NCBI RefSeq assembly: GCF_018614955.1
Contig: NZ_JAGGNV010000004.1
Span: 1-64,000, forward strand
Reading direction: 5' to 3'
DNA: 64,000 bases
Source of the DNA: Variovorax paradoxus
GTDB lineage: Bacteria > Pseudomonadota > Gammaproteobacteria > Burkholderiales > Burkholderiaceae_C
Below are positions 1 through 8,900 of this stretch, one piece after another. Numbering within the stretch: position 1 is the stretch's first letter; every line of letters begins with the position of its first letter. The notes beneath the pieces are model-generated. The model had not been told where the DNA came from. It did not search any database and saw only the letters and a list, made by a program, of their open reading frames with translations. The translations under genes were made by a program, and so were the position numbers.

Positions 1-1142
1 AGCCAGATAGTCGCGCCACACTTCAGCGTCGCCCCGGCCGGAATCTCGCCGTTCTGCAGATAGCGCCACAGGGCGATCGCCAGTCTTCTCGCCAAGGCGA
101 CGATGCCCACGCGGCGCATGCGCTTGCCCCCGCCAGCGAAGCGCCGGTTGAACCACTGGGTCAACGCGCTGTCGGGCTGCAGGCGCAGCCAGCCCCAGGC
201 GAGTTCGACCAGCAACGCGCGCGCTCGCTTGTTGCCGGCCTTGCTGATGCCTTGCTCGATCTGGCTGTCGCCGCTGGCATACGGCGTGGGTGCCAACCCC
301 AGGCAGCCGGCGAGCTCGCGTCGGTTGGCGAAGCGCCGCCAGCCGAACAGCTCCTTGACTAACACCCAGGCGCCCTTGAGCCCGATGGCGCGCAGCTGCG
401 CCAGTTGCGCCACCTGCGGCTGCTTGCCATCGGCCAGTTCCTGGCGCCGCTCGGCCTCCATCGCCTTCACCTGCTGCTTGACCAGAGTCAGCCGCGCGCT
501 CTCGCGCTCGATCTCGGCGCGCAAGACAGGCGGCACCTGCTCGCAATGGCGGTCCCACCAGCGCGACCAGTCGCGTCCGCCGATGATGACGTGCGGGCGC
601 AGGTTGTGCAGCACCAGCAGCGAGCCGATGCGGTTCATGTGGGCGGTGCGCTCGTTCGTCAGCCGGGCGAGCTCGCGATGCATGCGGCGTGCGTCTTCGT
701 CCTCGGGCGTGGGCTCGTGCACCACCGACCACACACGCTCGCCGCGATGATGGCGCTGCAGCATCGCCAACAGCTTGTCGCCATCGATCCGGTCGGTCTT
801 GGCCCGCCTGGCATGCCGGTTCACCTCGATGCTGGAGGAGTCGACCACGATGTTGTCGACTCCCTGCTCGATCAGCCAGCGGTGCAGCCACCAGCCGTCG
901 CGCCCTGCTTCGTAGCACGAGTGCACCTTGGCCTGCGGCTCGAGCTTGCAGCGCTCGCCAGCCTTGCGGATGCAATCGGCGACCGCTGCAGTGTCGCCGG
1001 CGTCCACGTTGTAGCGGCTCGGGCCACGACAGCCGTCGCTGACCGTCACCTTCCACTTCTTGTCGCCGAGCTCGAAGCTCATGTACAGCTCGCCCTGGAT
1101 CGCCGTATCCTTCACCTGTGGGACTGCCTGGGTTGTCGACAT
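1..1142 (-). CDS. IS110-family transposase, 3' end beyond the window
   Basis: The minus-strand frame is open from an ATG at 1142 to the window edge (about 380 codons, no stop reached). The start is preceded by AGGAGA about 6 nt upstream. The N-terminal part has the RuvC-like DEDD layout of IS110 enzymes: FELGDKKW near residue 23, YEAGRDGWW, then KTDRIDGDKL. The C-terminal part has the Transposase_20 signature GCLGLAPTPYASGDS followed by ISKAGNKRAR, where the Ser of ASG is the expected nucleophile. IS110 enzymes move DNA as RNA-guided recombinases using a bridge RNA from the element's non-coding end (family knowledge). No frameshift is seen, so the copy may be active. Long plus-strand frames over this gene are antisense shadows. 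Confidence 0.88.
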   Translation of the reverse strand, partial: MSTTQAVPQVKDTAIQGELYMSFELGDKKWKVTVSDGCRGPSRYNVDAGDTAAVADCIRKAGERCKLEPQAKVHSCYEAGRDGWWLHRWLIEQGVDNIVVDSSSIEVNRHARRAKTDRIDGDKLLAMLQRHHRGERVWSVVHEPTPEDEDARRMHRELARLTNERTAHMNRIGSLLVLHNLRPHVIIGGRDWSRWWDRHCEQVPPVLRAEIERESARLTLVKQQVKAMEAERRQELADGKQPQVAQLAQLRAIGLKGAWVLVKELFGWRRFANRRELAGCLGLAPTPYASGDSQIEQGISKAGNKRARALLVELAWGWLRLQPDSALTQWFNRRFAGGGKRMRRVGIVALARRLAIALWRYLQNGEIPAGATLKCGATIW

Positions 1143-1330
1143 TTCCATCTCCTGCCAAGAAGTTAAGGAAATCCCGTTTTAGCTAAACGGGTCTCTCTCG
1201 GGTAGTCCCACATAGCATCTTTCGGGTATGACTCGGAACGACTGATGATGGCCCGACAGTTCCAGTTCGCGATCGTGAACCGTCGCATCCTCAAGAGCCA
1301 AGTTCGAGGAATGCCGGGACTCCGCTTGAA
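1143..1330 (-). other. Transposase leader, possible bridge-RNA region
   Basis: This is the non-coding stretch immediately upstream of the IS110 transposase. It contains a perfect 7-bp stem at 1173-1191 (CCCGTTT, 5-nt loop, AAACGGG) close to the start codon. In the IS110 group the bridge RNA is transcribed from the leader side of the transposase, in the IS1111 group from the other side. I cannot tell which group this is, nor see the element's left end, so the RNA assignment is inference from position only. Confidence 0.3.
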
Positions 1331-1443
1331 GGCCCTGACGTTCAATGCAGAGCGCGGTGGAGCGCTGAACCTCCACGGCTTTGACTCATCTACCGTACCA
1401 GCGTCGCTGCGGGGAGCCGAGAATGGAGCTGTCGCGTCGAGTC

Positions 1444-1791
1444 TCACATGACCTGCATCACGGCGAACACCAGGTCCGGCGTCTTCTCGCTTCTCAGCTC
1501 AAACCGGTTGACGGCGACCTGCCTCACGGACACGCAGGAAGCTTTCAAGCCTGACTCAGCACCCATCCACGTCAGTTCCCAGCAGAGCACGTTGTTCTTA
1601 ACTTCCCATTTGCCCTGGTCCGCGCACTTGTCCGTAAGCTTGCTCCCAACCGCTCTTGCGCATACCGACCGGTCCTTGCGAAAGTCAAAGAGGTTGGTGT
1701 GCGAAGGGCGTTCCGGGGTCCCATAGATTGAGAGTCCCCAGGTTCGCCCGCTGACCAGTTCAGGCCAAAGCGCACCTGTCGGAAACGGAAG
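1444..1791 (-). pseudogene. 5'-truncated gene relic, unknown small protein
   Basis: A minus-strand frame without a usable start codon reads as natural protein for 115 residues from about 1791 to a TGA at 1444-1446. It includes WGLSIYGTPERP, TNLFDFRKDRSVCA, GSKLTDKCADQGKW, LCWELTWMG and ends in FAVMQVM. Composition is ordinary (four Cys, balanced charge), unlike the Arg-rich shadow frames around it. An in-frame TGA at 1792-1794 precedes it and no signal peptide or start is visible upstream. It is probably the 3' part of a small exported protein whose 5' end was lost when the surrounding patch was assembled. I do not recognise the family by name. Confidence 0.5.
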
Positions 1792-2518
1792 TCACGCACT
1801 CGGTGGCTGTCCGGAATGTGCCGGACCGAACTGGTCGTCGACATCCGAGACGTCGAAATGCCACGCCCGACCGACTGGCGTCGGACTCGCGCCTGATCCT
1901 GCGCCGCGGTCGGGCGGACAATCGGATCTCCGGCGAGATGACTTCGCGCCGGCCTTTTCTCGGCCCAGATATATCTGCACACACACCGTGGCCATCCTCC
2001 CATCCCAACCTGATGCCTCTTGCGACACCGCACAGAAACTCCGCCAGACGCAGGGCGAGGACACAGCGGCGCGGCCGGCGCAATGGAGCGGCGCCAAACT
2101 CACGACGTCGAGTGCGAGGATGTACGTGTGCCGATGATGTCAGGCGAATTTCAAGACGGGAGAGGGCAAGCCGGATCCACGACTTCGCGGCATCGGCAAG
2201 TGCAATAAGTGCTTGGTGGCTGTTTCGCCTGCTGCGTGAGGCCGCGCGTCTGGTGAGACCGTGTGCGCCTGGGTGGGTGCAGCGTCAGCCAAGATCGGTC
2301 TTCCCAAAAGGAACAGCCCACCTGAGGTCATCCAGAGGCGGGCTGCCGTCACTCTCCAGCAACTGATTGCGCTACTCGTCCCTCTTGCGAAGTCCTTTCA
2401 ACAACCTGTCCTGTCAAATGGCACCACTAGATTACGCCGTCTGATGGGCATTACAAGCTTGCCTGCGGCGCCTGTAGGGTCTCTGGGGCCCCGGGGCAAC
2501 TGGGGACCAACTACGTAA
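1792..2518. other. Gene-free stretch in the foreign patch
   Basis: About 730 bp with several open frames on both strands, all Arg/Ser/Pro-rich and without recognisable motifs. I see no convincing gene, RNA or repeat here. It lies between the gene relic and the HTH regulator. Confidence 0.5.
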
Positions 2519-2980
2519 CTATTTAAGAAACAAGGTCGTCAGGGTGGATGACCTGTCATCTTCCGACTCTCCAGCCAGGAACTCGTCGAGAAGCGCCCGG
2601 TACCGCTTCCGCGGGATCAGTCCCGTCCGCTCCCACTCGCCCCAAGAGTCCTCGTGCACCCCGGCTCGAAGTGCTGCCGCCTTGATCGACAATCCGCGCC
2701 GATGACGGTATGCACGCATCTGCTCATCGAGCGTCGCGGGCGCAGGGGTAGGGTCGTAGCCGAGAAAGCGGATGATCGCCGGCATGAAATCGACCGCTGG
2801 CTCAGTCCTGTTCTGCTCCCAGTTTCCGACCGTCGCGGGAGACACCCCGATCTGGTCTGCGACCTCTCGTCGAAGAAGCTTGCGCTCGCTTCGATGCAAT
2901 CGGATGTGGTCGCCAATGGTCACAGGTAGCGGCGAAGGTTGGCCTGCCGATGCTTTCCGAGTCACTTTGGTGAATGGCAA
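2519..2980 (-). CDS. XRE-type regulator with two HTH-like segments
   Basis: A 153-residue protein. Residues about 22-75 form a classical XRE/Cro HTH domain (GDHIRLHRSERKLLRREVAD, then IGVSPATVGNWEQNRTEP). Residues about 84-136 look like a second, diverged copy (EQMRAYRHRRGLSIKAAALR, then GVHEDSWGEWERTGLIP). The layout suggests an internal duplication and a compact DNA-binding protein, perhaps controlling the mobile patch. The start codon is only about 14 bp from the point where comM homology begins on the other strand, so its promoter must lie inside the comM remnant. No toxin partner is visible beside it. DNA binding is well supported; targets are unknown. Confidence 0.75.
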   Translation of the reverse strand: MPFTKVTRKASAGQPSPLPVTIGDHIRLHRSERKLLRREVADQIGVSPATVGNWEQNRTEPAVDFMPAIIRFLGYDPTPAPATLDEQMRAYRHRRGLSIKAAALRAGVHEDSWGEWERTGLIPRKRYRALLDEFLAGESEDDRSSTLTTLFLK

Positions 2981-2993
2981 GAAGGCAACGCGT

Positions 2994-3491
2994 CCATGCC
3001 CCTTCGGCTACCTGGGCTCCACGCTCAAGGCCTGCCGCTGCACGCCGGACCAGGTGGCGCGCTACCAAGGCAAGCTGAGCGGGCCGCCGCTGGACCGCAT
3101 CGATCTGCATATCGAAGTGCCCGCGGTCTCGGCGCAGCAACTGCTCGAAGCGCCGGCCGGCGAGGCCACGGGCAGCATCCGCGGCCGCGTGGTCGAGGCG
3201 CGCGAACGCGCGGTGCAACGGCAGGGCAAGCCCAACCAGGCCCTGCAGGGCGCGGAGATCGATCGGCACGCCGCGCTCGATCCCGCCGCGCTCGATCCCG
3301 CCGCGCTCGATCCCGCCGCGCTCAGGTTCATGCACAGCGCGGCGGCGCGGCTGGGCTGGTCGGCGCGCAGCACGCACCGTGCGCTGAAGGTCGCCCGCAC
3401 GATCGCCGACCGGGCCGGCGCCGGCGCGGTGCAGGTCGCGCATGTGGCGGAGGCGGTGCAGTACCGGCGGGCCTTGCGCGCGGAAGGGTGA
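2994..3491 (+). pseudogene. comM: comM/YifB 3' remnant (Mg-chelatase-like ATPase)
   Basis: From PCPFGYLGSTLKACRCTP onward (codon at 2994) the frame is the C-terminal domain of ComM/YifB, including the segment GKLSGPPLDRIDLHIEVP. It ends normally at 3491. The AAA+ core with Walker A and B that should precede it is absent; upstream in-frame sequence is unrelated and is the complement of the HTH gene. ComM is a hexameric helicase promoting branch migration during natural transformation (known for the family). The remnant cannot be functional. The 5' part may lie left of the window beyond the inserted DNA or may be lost. An internal 15-bp repeat adds ALDPA copies. Confidence 0.8.
3270..3324 (+). 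repeat. 15-bp tandem repeat inside the comM remnant
   Basis: Three perfect tandem copies of gccgcgctcgatccc (3270-3314) followed by a partial fourth. In frame they encode repeated ALDPA units. The phase is a multiple of three, so the frame is kept. It looks like slippage expansion in a decayed gene. Confidence 0.85.
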
Positions 3492-3494
3492 AGC

Positions 3495-4604
3495 TCAGCG
3501 CTTGAAGCGCCCGCCGCTGATGATCGACAAGTCGACGTAGTCGATGCCCGAATGATCCTGCGGCGAGTAGCTCACCTCGATGCCGCCGCCGACGTCGTAC
3601 TGGAAGCTGTTGAGCACCGCCAGCAGCTTGGCGCGCGTGGGCTTGGGGCCGGCACGCCGCAGCGCCTCGACCATCACCTTGGTGGCGACGAAACCCTCGA
3701 GCAGCGCGGGCGACAGCTCGAGGTCGCCCTTGGCCTTGGCGAGGTCCGAGGCCTCCTTGACGAGCGGATGCGCCATCGCGCGCTCGTAGGGCAGCACCTG
3801 CGTCACGATCACGCCGCCGCTGGCGTTGCCCAGCTCCTTGATGAAGCCCGAGGCCGCATTGTTCGAGAGCGTGATGATCTGCGCCGCCGACCCGGCCGCA
3901 CGCAGCGCCTTGATGCCCTCGGTGACCGCGGTGCCCGAGCCGATCCAAAGCACGGCCTGGGCATTGGCCGCGGTCAGCTTCGGCACGATGGCCGCGTAGT
4001 CGGGCTTGTTGCGATCGGCCAGTGCCAGCACCGCCGGCTTCAGCTTGGCCTTGTCGAAGCCGCGGGTCGCGCCCTCCATCGCGTCCTTGCCGAAGGAGTC
4101 GTCGGCCTGGACCACGGCGATGCGCTGAATGCCCACCGTCTGAAAATGCTGGATCGCCTTCTCGGCCTCGCGCTGGTAGGTGGAGCGCACGTTGAACACA
4201 TGCTTCTGCAGCGGCTTGTGCAGCGACATCGCGCCGGTCGACGGGCCGATCAGCGGCGTGCCGGACTTGTCGAGCAAGGGGATGACCGCGAGCGCATTGG
4301 GCGTGCCGCGGTTGAGCAGCAGCGCGATCACCTTCTTCTCCTCGATCAGGATGCGGGTGTTCTCGGCCGATCGCTTGGGATCGAGCCCGTCGTCCAGGCG
4401 GATCATCTCGATCTTCTCGCCATGGATGCCGCCCTGCGCGTTGACCTGGTCGATCACCAGCTGGGAGCCGGCGATGGTTTCCTTGACGCTGGCCGCGACC
4501 GGGCCCGACATGTCGGCCGACTGCCCGATCACGATCTGGGCGTTCGCGCCGATGCCGCCAAGGGCCAGCGCAGCAGCGCAACAGAGAACACGCACGGTCT
4601 TCAT
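3495..4604 (-). CDS. Branched-chain-type ABC solute-binding protein
   Basis: A 369-residue periplasmic binding protein of the LivJ/Leu-binding family (type I fold). It begins with a Sec signal (MKTVRVLCCAAALALGG, cleavage after ANA). The mature N-terminus IVIGQSADMSGPVAASV and the segment INAQGG-like DQVNAQGGIHGEKIEMI are typical. It is the last of the long minus-strand series that starts with the 6-hydroxynicotinate reductase gene, 128 bp after the FAH gene. The locus also has another binding protein at 14970-16181 but one permease set, so this may be an alternative ligand receptor for the same transporter. Ligand not predictable from sequence; a pyridine or ring-cleavage acid fits the context. 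Confidence 0.85.
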   Translation of the reverse strand: MKTVRVLCCAAALALGGIGANAQIVIGQSADMSGPVAASVKETIAGSQLVIDQVNAQGGIHGEKIEMIRLDDGLDPKRSAENTRILIEEKKVIALLLNRGTPNALAVIPLLDKSGTPLIGPSTGAMSLHKPLQKHVFNVRSTYQREAEKAIQHFQTVGIQRIAVVQADDSFGKDAMEGATRGFDKAKLKPAVLALADRNKPDYAAIVPKLTAANAQAVLWIGSGTAVTEGIKALRAAGSAAQIITLSNNAASGFIKELGNASGGVIVTQVLPYERAMAHPLVKEASDLAKAKGDLELSPALLEGFVATKVMVEALRRAGPKPTRAKLLAVLNSFQYDVGGGIEVSYSPQDHSGIDYVDLSIISGGRFKR

Positions 4605-4732
4605 GACGCTCCTTCAAGCGGAAGCCGCGCGAAAAACGCAGCCCAAAAGTGTGTGCAATTGTTAACGGAGGCGCGCTTCCGGCAGCGGGGACAAACCCTT
4701 TCAGGAATTCGACTTACTTACCGCGACTCGGC

Positions 4733-5917
4733 TCAGAGCAGTCCGCGGCCTGCCAGGTTGCGCATCAGCGCGCCGATGCCGAAGGACCAGCGCGCGGCCT
4801 GGTCCGAATGCACGACGCGGTTCTCCAGCGCGCCGAGCTCCGGCGCCGAGATGGTCACGCGGTCGCCGACCACGTGGGTGAAGCCCTGGCCCGGGCCGTG
4901 GCGGTCCTGCGTCGGCGCGAACATGGTGCCCAGGAAGAGCATCAGGCCGTCCGGGTAGGCATGGTGCGGGCTGATCGCCTGCGACACGATGTCCAGCGGG
5001 TCGCGGCTGATCAGCGCGAGCGAACTTTCGCCTTCGAGCACGAAGCCCTCAGGGCCCGCGACGCGCAGCGCCACCGTGATGCGGCGCACCTGGTCGATGC
5101 CGAAGTGGGCGTCGAAGAGGCGGATGAAGGGGCCGATCGCGCACGAAGCGTTGTTGTCCTTGGCCTTGCCGAGCAGCAGCGCGCTGCGGCCTTCGAAGTC
5201 GCGCAGGTTGACGTCGTTGCCCAAGGCGGCACCCAGCGTCTGGCCACGGCTGTTGACCGCGAGCACGACCTCCGGCTCGGGGTTGTTCCAGACCGAGCCC
5301 GAGTGGATGCCGACGTCGGCGCCGGTGCCCACCGAGGCCAGTACCGGCGCCTTGGTGAAGATCTCGGCATCGGGGCCGATGCCGACCTCGAGGTACTGCG
5401 ACCAGGCGCCCTGCGCGATCAGCAGCTCCTTGACCTGCGCCGCCTGCGGCGAGCCGGGCACGATCCCCGCGAGGTTGTCGCCGAGCACGCCGCCGAGCGC
5501 CGCGCGGATCGATTCGGCCTTCGACGCGTCGCCGCGGGACTGCTCCTCGATCACGCGCTCCAGCAGGCTGGCGACGAAGGTCACGCCGCTGGCCTTGACG
5601 GCCTGCAGGTCGCAGGGCGCCAGCAGCCAGGGTTGGTCGGGATCGCGCTTGGCCTCGTCGCTGTTGGCCAGCGCTGCATCGAGCGCGGCGATGCGCGGCG
5701 CGTTGTTGTCGCGCAGGGCCTGCTGCACGGTGCCCGCGGCATCGTCGAGTTCGAGCAGCTGGCTCGTGGTGGGTGCGAGGCGCGTCAGGTCGTGCAAGCC
5801 GCCCTGGTGCACGGCCACCGGCGTCGGCCCAAGCCCGGGCTGCCAGAGGCGTCCGATCAGGGCGGCGCGCCCGGCATCGCGAGGCAGGCTGGGGGCGGGC
5901 GAGAGGGTCGGGGGCAT
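4733..5917 (-). CDS. Fumarylacetoacetate hydrolase (FAH) family enzyme
   Basis: A 394-residue FAH-fold protein. The metal-binding region of the family is visible as WNNPEPEVVLAVNSRGQT, with the ExE acidic pair, followed by LGNDVNLRDFEGRSALLLGK. The N-terminal half is the longer lead-in found in the roughly 390-residue subfamily. FAH-superfamily enzymes use Mg2+ to hydrolyse C-C bonds of beta-dicarbonyls or decarboxylate beta-keto acids (FAHD1, HpaG). The gene lies 63 bp after nicB in the nicotinate series. I infer it may act on 2-formylglutarate, a beta-aldehydo acid made by enamidase; this is not shown by sequence. A sugar-acid role, common in the family, remains possible. Confidence 0.82.
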   Translation of the reverse strand: MPPTLSPAPSLPRDAGRAALIGRLWQPGLGPTPVAVHQGGLHDLTRLAPTTSQLLELDDAAGTVQQALRDNNAPRIAALDAALANSDEAKRDPDQPWLLAPCDLQAVKASGVTFVASLLERVIEEQSRGDASKAESIRAALGGVLGDNLAGIVPGSPQAAQVKELLIAQGAWSQYLEVGIGPDAEIFTKAPVLASVGTGADVGIHSGSVWNNPEPEVVLAVNSRGQTLGAALGNDVNLRDFEGRSALLLGKAKDNNASCAIGPFIRLFDAHFGIDQVRRITVALRVAGPEGFVLEGESSLALISRDPLDIVSQAISPHHAYPDGLMLFLGTMFAPTQDRHGPGQGFTHVVGDRVTISAPELGALENRVVHSDQAARWSFGIGALMRNLAGRGLL

Positions 5918-5980
5918 GCGAGGTCTCCAGATTGATCGGGCCGATGAGCCGGCCTCTGCATGGGCGATCGTACGGGACTG

Positions 5981-8900
5981 TCAGCGCGCCGTGTCCGCCC
6001 GCCCCGCGGCACGTACGCGCGCGACGCTCTGCGGCAGGTCTTTCCAGGCTGTAGCCTGCGGCGCGAAGCGCGCGCGCATGTAGCCGGCCAGCTCGGCGAT
6101 CTGCGCATCGTCGAGCGCATCGCGGAAGGCCGGCATGAAGCCGATCTCGCGCGAAGCCGGTTCGCGCACACCGTCGAGGATGGTACGCAGCAGGTTGTCC
6201 GGCCGCTCGCTCGTGAGATTGCCGTTGAGCGCGAGCGGCGTGTTCACGCCCAGCAGGGTCGGCCCGTTGCCGTCGTGGTGGCAGGCGGCGCAGGCGCCGT
6301 CGAACATGCGCTGGGCGGGGCCTAGCAGTTGGCCCTGGCCGGCGGCGGCGGTGGCGACCGCGCGCTGCGCCTGCGCGCTCGCTTCGGCATCGCTGGCGGC
6401 CGGATTGAAGGAGGCGAGGTAGGTCGCCATCGCGCGGATGTCCTCGTCGGGCACCGCAGCCAGCTCGCGCACCACCTCGGTCATCGGGCCGCCGGCGATG
6501 CCATGGCGTGGGCTGTGGCCGTTGCGCAAGTAACGGTAGAGCGCATCGGCATTCCAGGGCACGGCCGCCTTCGAGAGGCTGGTGAGTGCCGGCGCCTCCC
6601 ATCCCTCGACCATCGCGCCCGAAAGAAAGGCGCTGCCGCCCTGCTCCGCGCCCAACGCATTGCGCGGCGTGTGGCAGGCGCCGCAGTGGCCCAGGCCGTT
6701 GACGAGGTAGGCGCCGCGGTTCCATTCGGCGCTTTGATTCGGCACCGGCTGCATCGGCACCGGATCGTGGAAGAGCGCATTCCAGCCGGCCATCAGCGGC
6801 CGCAGGCCGAAGGGAAACTTGAGCTCGGCCTCGGGCGTGGGCGCGCGCACCGCGGGCAGCGACATGAAGTAGGCGTAGAGCGCCTGCAGATCGTCGTCGC
6901 TGGTCTTGGCGAAGGCGGTGTAGGGGAAGGCCGGATAGAGGTGATGTCCGTCGCGCGAGATGCCCTCGCGCATCGCGCGCTGGAAGGCGCTGAAGGACCA
7001 GCGGCCCAGGCCGGTGTCGGCATCGGGCGTGAGGTTGGTGGTGTAGATGGTGCCGAAGGGCGTCTCCATCGCGCGGCTGCCGGCATTGGGCGTGCCGCCG
7101 GGTACGGTGTGGCAGACGGCGCAGTCGCCGATGGCGGCGAGCGTGCGGCCGCGTTCGATGGTGGATGGGCTGTAGACGGGGGCTCTGAGGCTCACCGGCG
7201 CGATCGTCGAGCGCCAGCCCAGCAGGCCGGCGATGACGCCGAGGCCGCCGACGATGAGGGCACCGGCCGTCGCCCACACGGCCTTGCTCCTTCCCCCTTT
7301 GGGGGAAGGTCGGGATGGGGGCACGACGGCGCCACCATCGACCGCCGGCTGGCCCCTACCCCTGCCCTCCCCCAGAGGGGGAGGGAGTGAAGAAGGGTTC
7401 AGCGCGGCGCGCACCACCTCGGGCGTGAACGGCGGCGCCCTGAAGCGCACCCCCGTCGCATCGAAGATCGCATTCGCGATCGCCGCCGTGCCAGGCACCG
7501 AGGACGACTCGCCCGCTCCCAGCGGCGGCTCGCCGGGCCGCTGCATGTGCATGACCTCGATCACCGGCACGTCGCGGAAACTGACGATCGGGTAGCTGCC
7601 CCATTCGCGGCTCGCCACCACGCCGGGGTTGGGCGCCGCCTGCGGCGCGAACTGCACGCGCTCCTTCAACGCGCGGCTGGTGGTCTGGATCACGTTGCCG
7701 TGGATCTGGTGCTCGACACCGGCCGGATTGACCATCAGGCCCGCGTCGTGGCCCACCACCACGCGGCGCACATGCACCTCGCCGGTCTTGCGGTTGACCT
7801 CGACATCGGCCACCCAGGCCGACCAGGCGGCGCCGAAACCCGGCCACTTGCTGTGCACGTAGCGGGCGTAGGCGAAGCCCTGGCCGAAGAGCACGTCGCC
7901 ACCGGGGCCCACGCGCGCGTCAGCGCGCCTTGAAGGATGATCGCCGTCGGCATCCTCCTGCGGGCCGGTGCGCATGCGCCAGCCGGCCTTCTGCGCGGTC
8001 TCGCGCACCAGCTCGGCCGCGCGCGGGTCGTGCAGATGGCGCAGGCGGAACGCGACCGGGTCGACGCCGGCCGCGGTGGCCAGCTCGTCCACATAGGACT
8101 CGTGCGCGAAGGAGCTCGGCAGCGCCGACACGCCGCGCAGCCACGAGGCGCGCACGATCGGCGCCATGTCGTTGACCTTGACGCGCAGGTTGCCGTACGC
8201 ATAAGGCGGACGCGCCGTGCGGTCGCCCATCTCGAAGGCCTGCGCGGCCGGCTCGATGGTGCGCGTGAGCAGGAGTGCCAGCGTGGGCGCGCCGTTCGAG
8301 GGGTAGGAGGTCTCGAAGTCGTAGGCCGCGACGCCGCCTTCGGCATCGAGGCCGCCGCGGACCTGCATCAGCTGCGCCGCGCCCTTCGGTTCCCACGCAT
8401 GCTCCTGCTCGCGCGTGAGCTGCACGCGCACCGGCGCGCCGGCCGCGCGCGCGAGCAATGCCGCATCGGCCGCGACGTCGTCGGCACTGTTGCGGCCATA
8501 GCAGCCGGCCGCCTCCATGCGCACGACATCAACCGCGACATCCTGCAGGCCCATGAGCTTGGCGAGATCTGCGCGCAGCACATGCGGGTTCTGCGAGCCG
8601 GCCCACACGCGCAGTTGCACGTCGCCGCCCTCGCCTTCCGGCTGCCAATCGGCGAGCGCGCACGAGGGGCCGATCGACGCGTGCATCTGGTAGGGCCAGA
8701 CATAGGTGCGCGGCATGGCCTCGGCCGCATCGGCGAGCGCGCCGTCGACATCGCCTTCATCGACCAGCAGGCGCTGCGTCGCGGGGTTGGCGCGGATCGC
8801 GCCTTCGAGGTCGTCGAGCGCAGGCAGGCCCGGCCACTTCTTCCATGTCACGCGCAGTTCGCGCAGCGCCTGCTCGGCATGCTCCTCGCGCTCGGCGACG

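Noticed and set aside
405-1166. Plus-strand frames over the left end
   Set aside because: They are antisense to the IS110 transposase, whose own frame has catalytic motifs and a ribosome site.
1163-1447. A 94-codon minus-strand frame in the transposase leader
   Set aside because: No family resemblance; position and hairpin fit a non-coding leader better.
3270-3324. Short repeats as a CRISPR array
   Set aside because: Direct 15-bp copies without spacers, in a coding frame; a slippage repeat instead.
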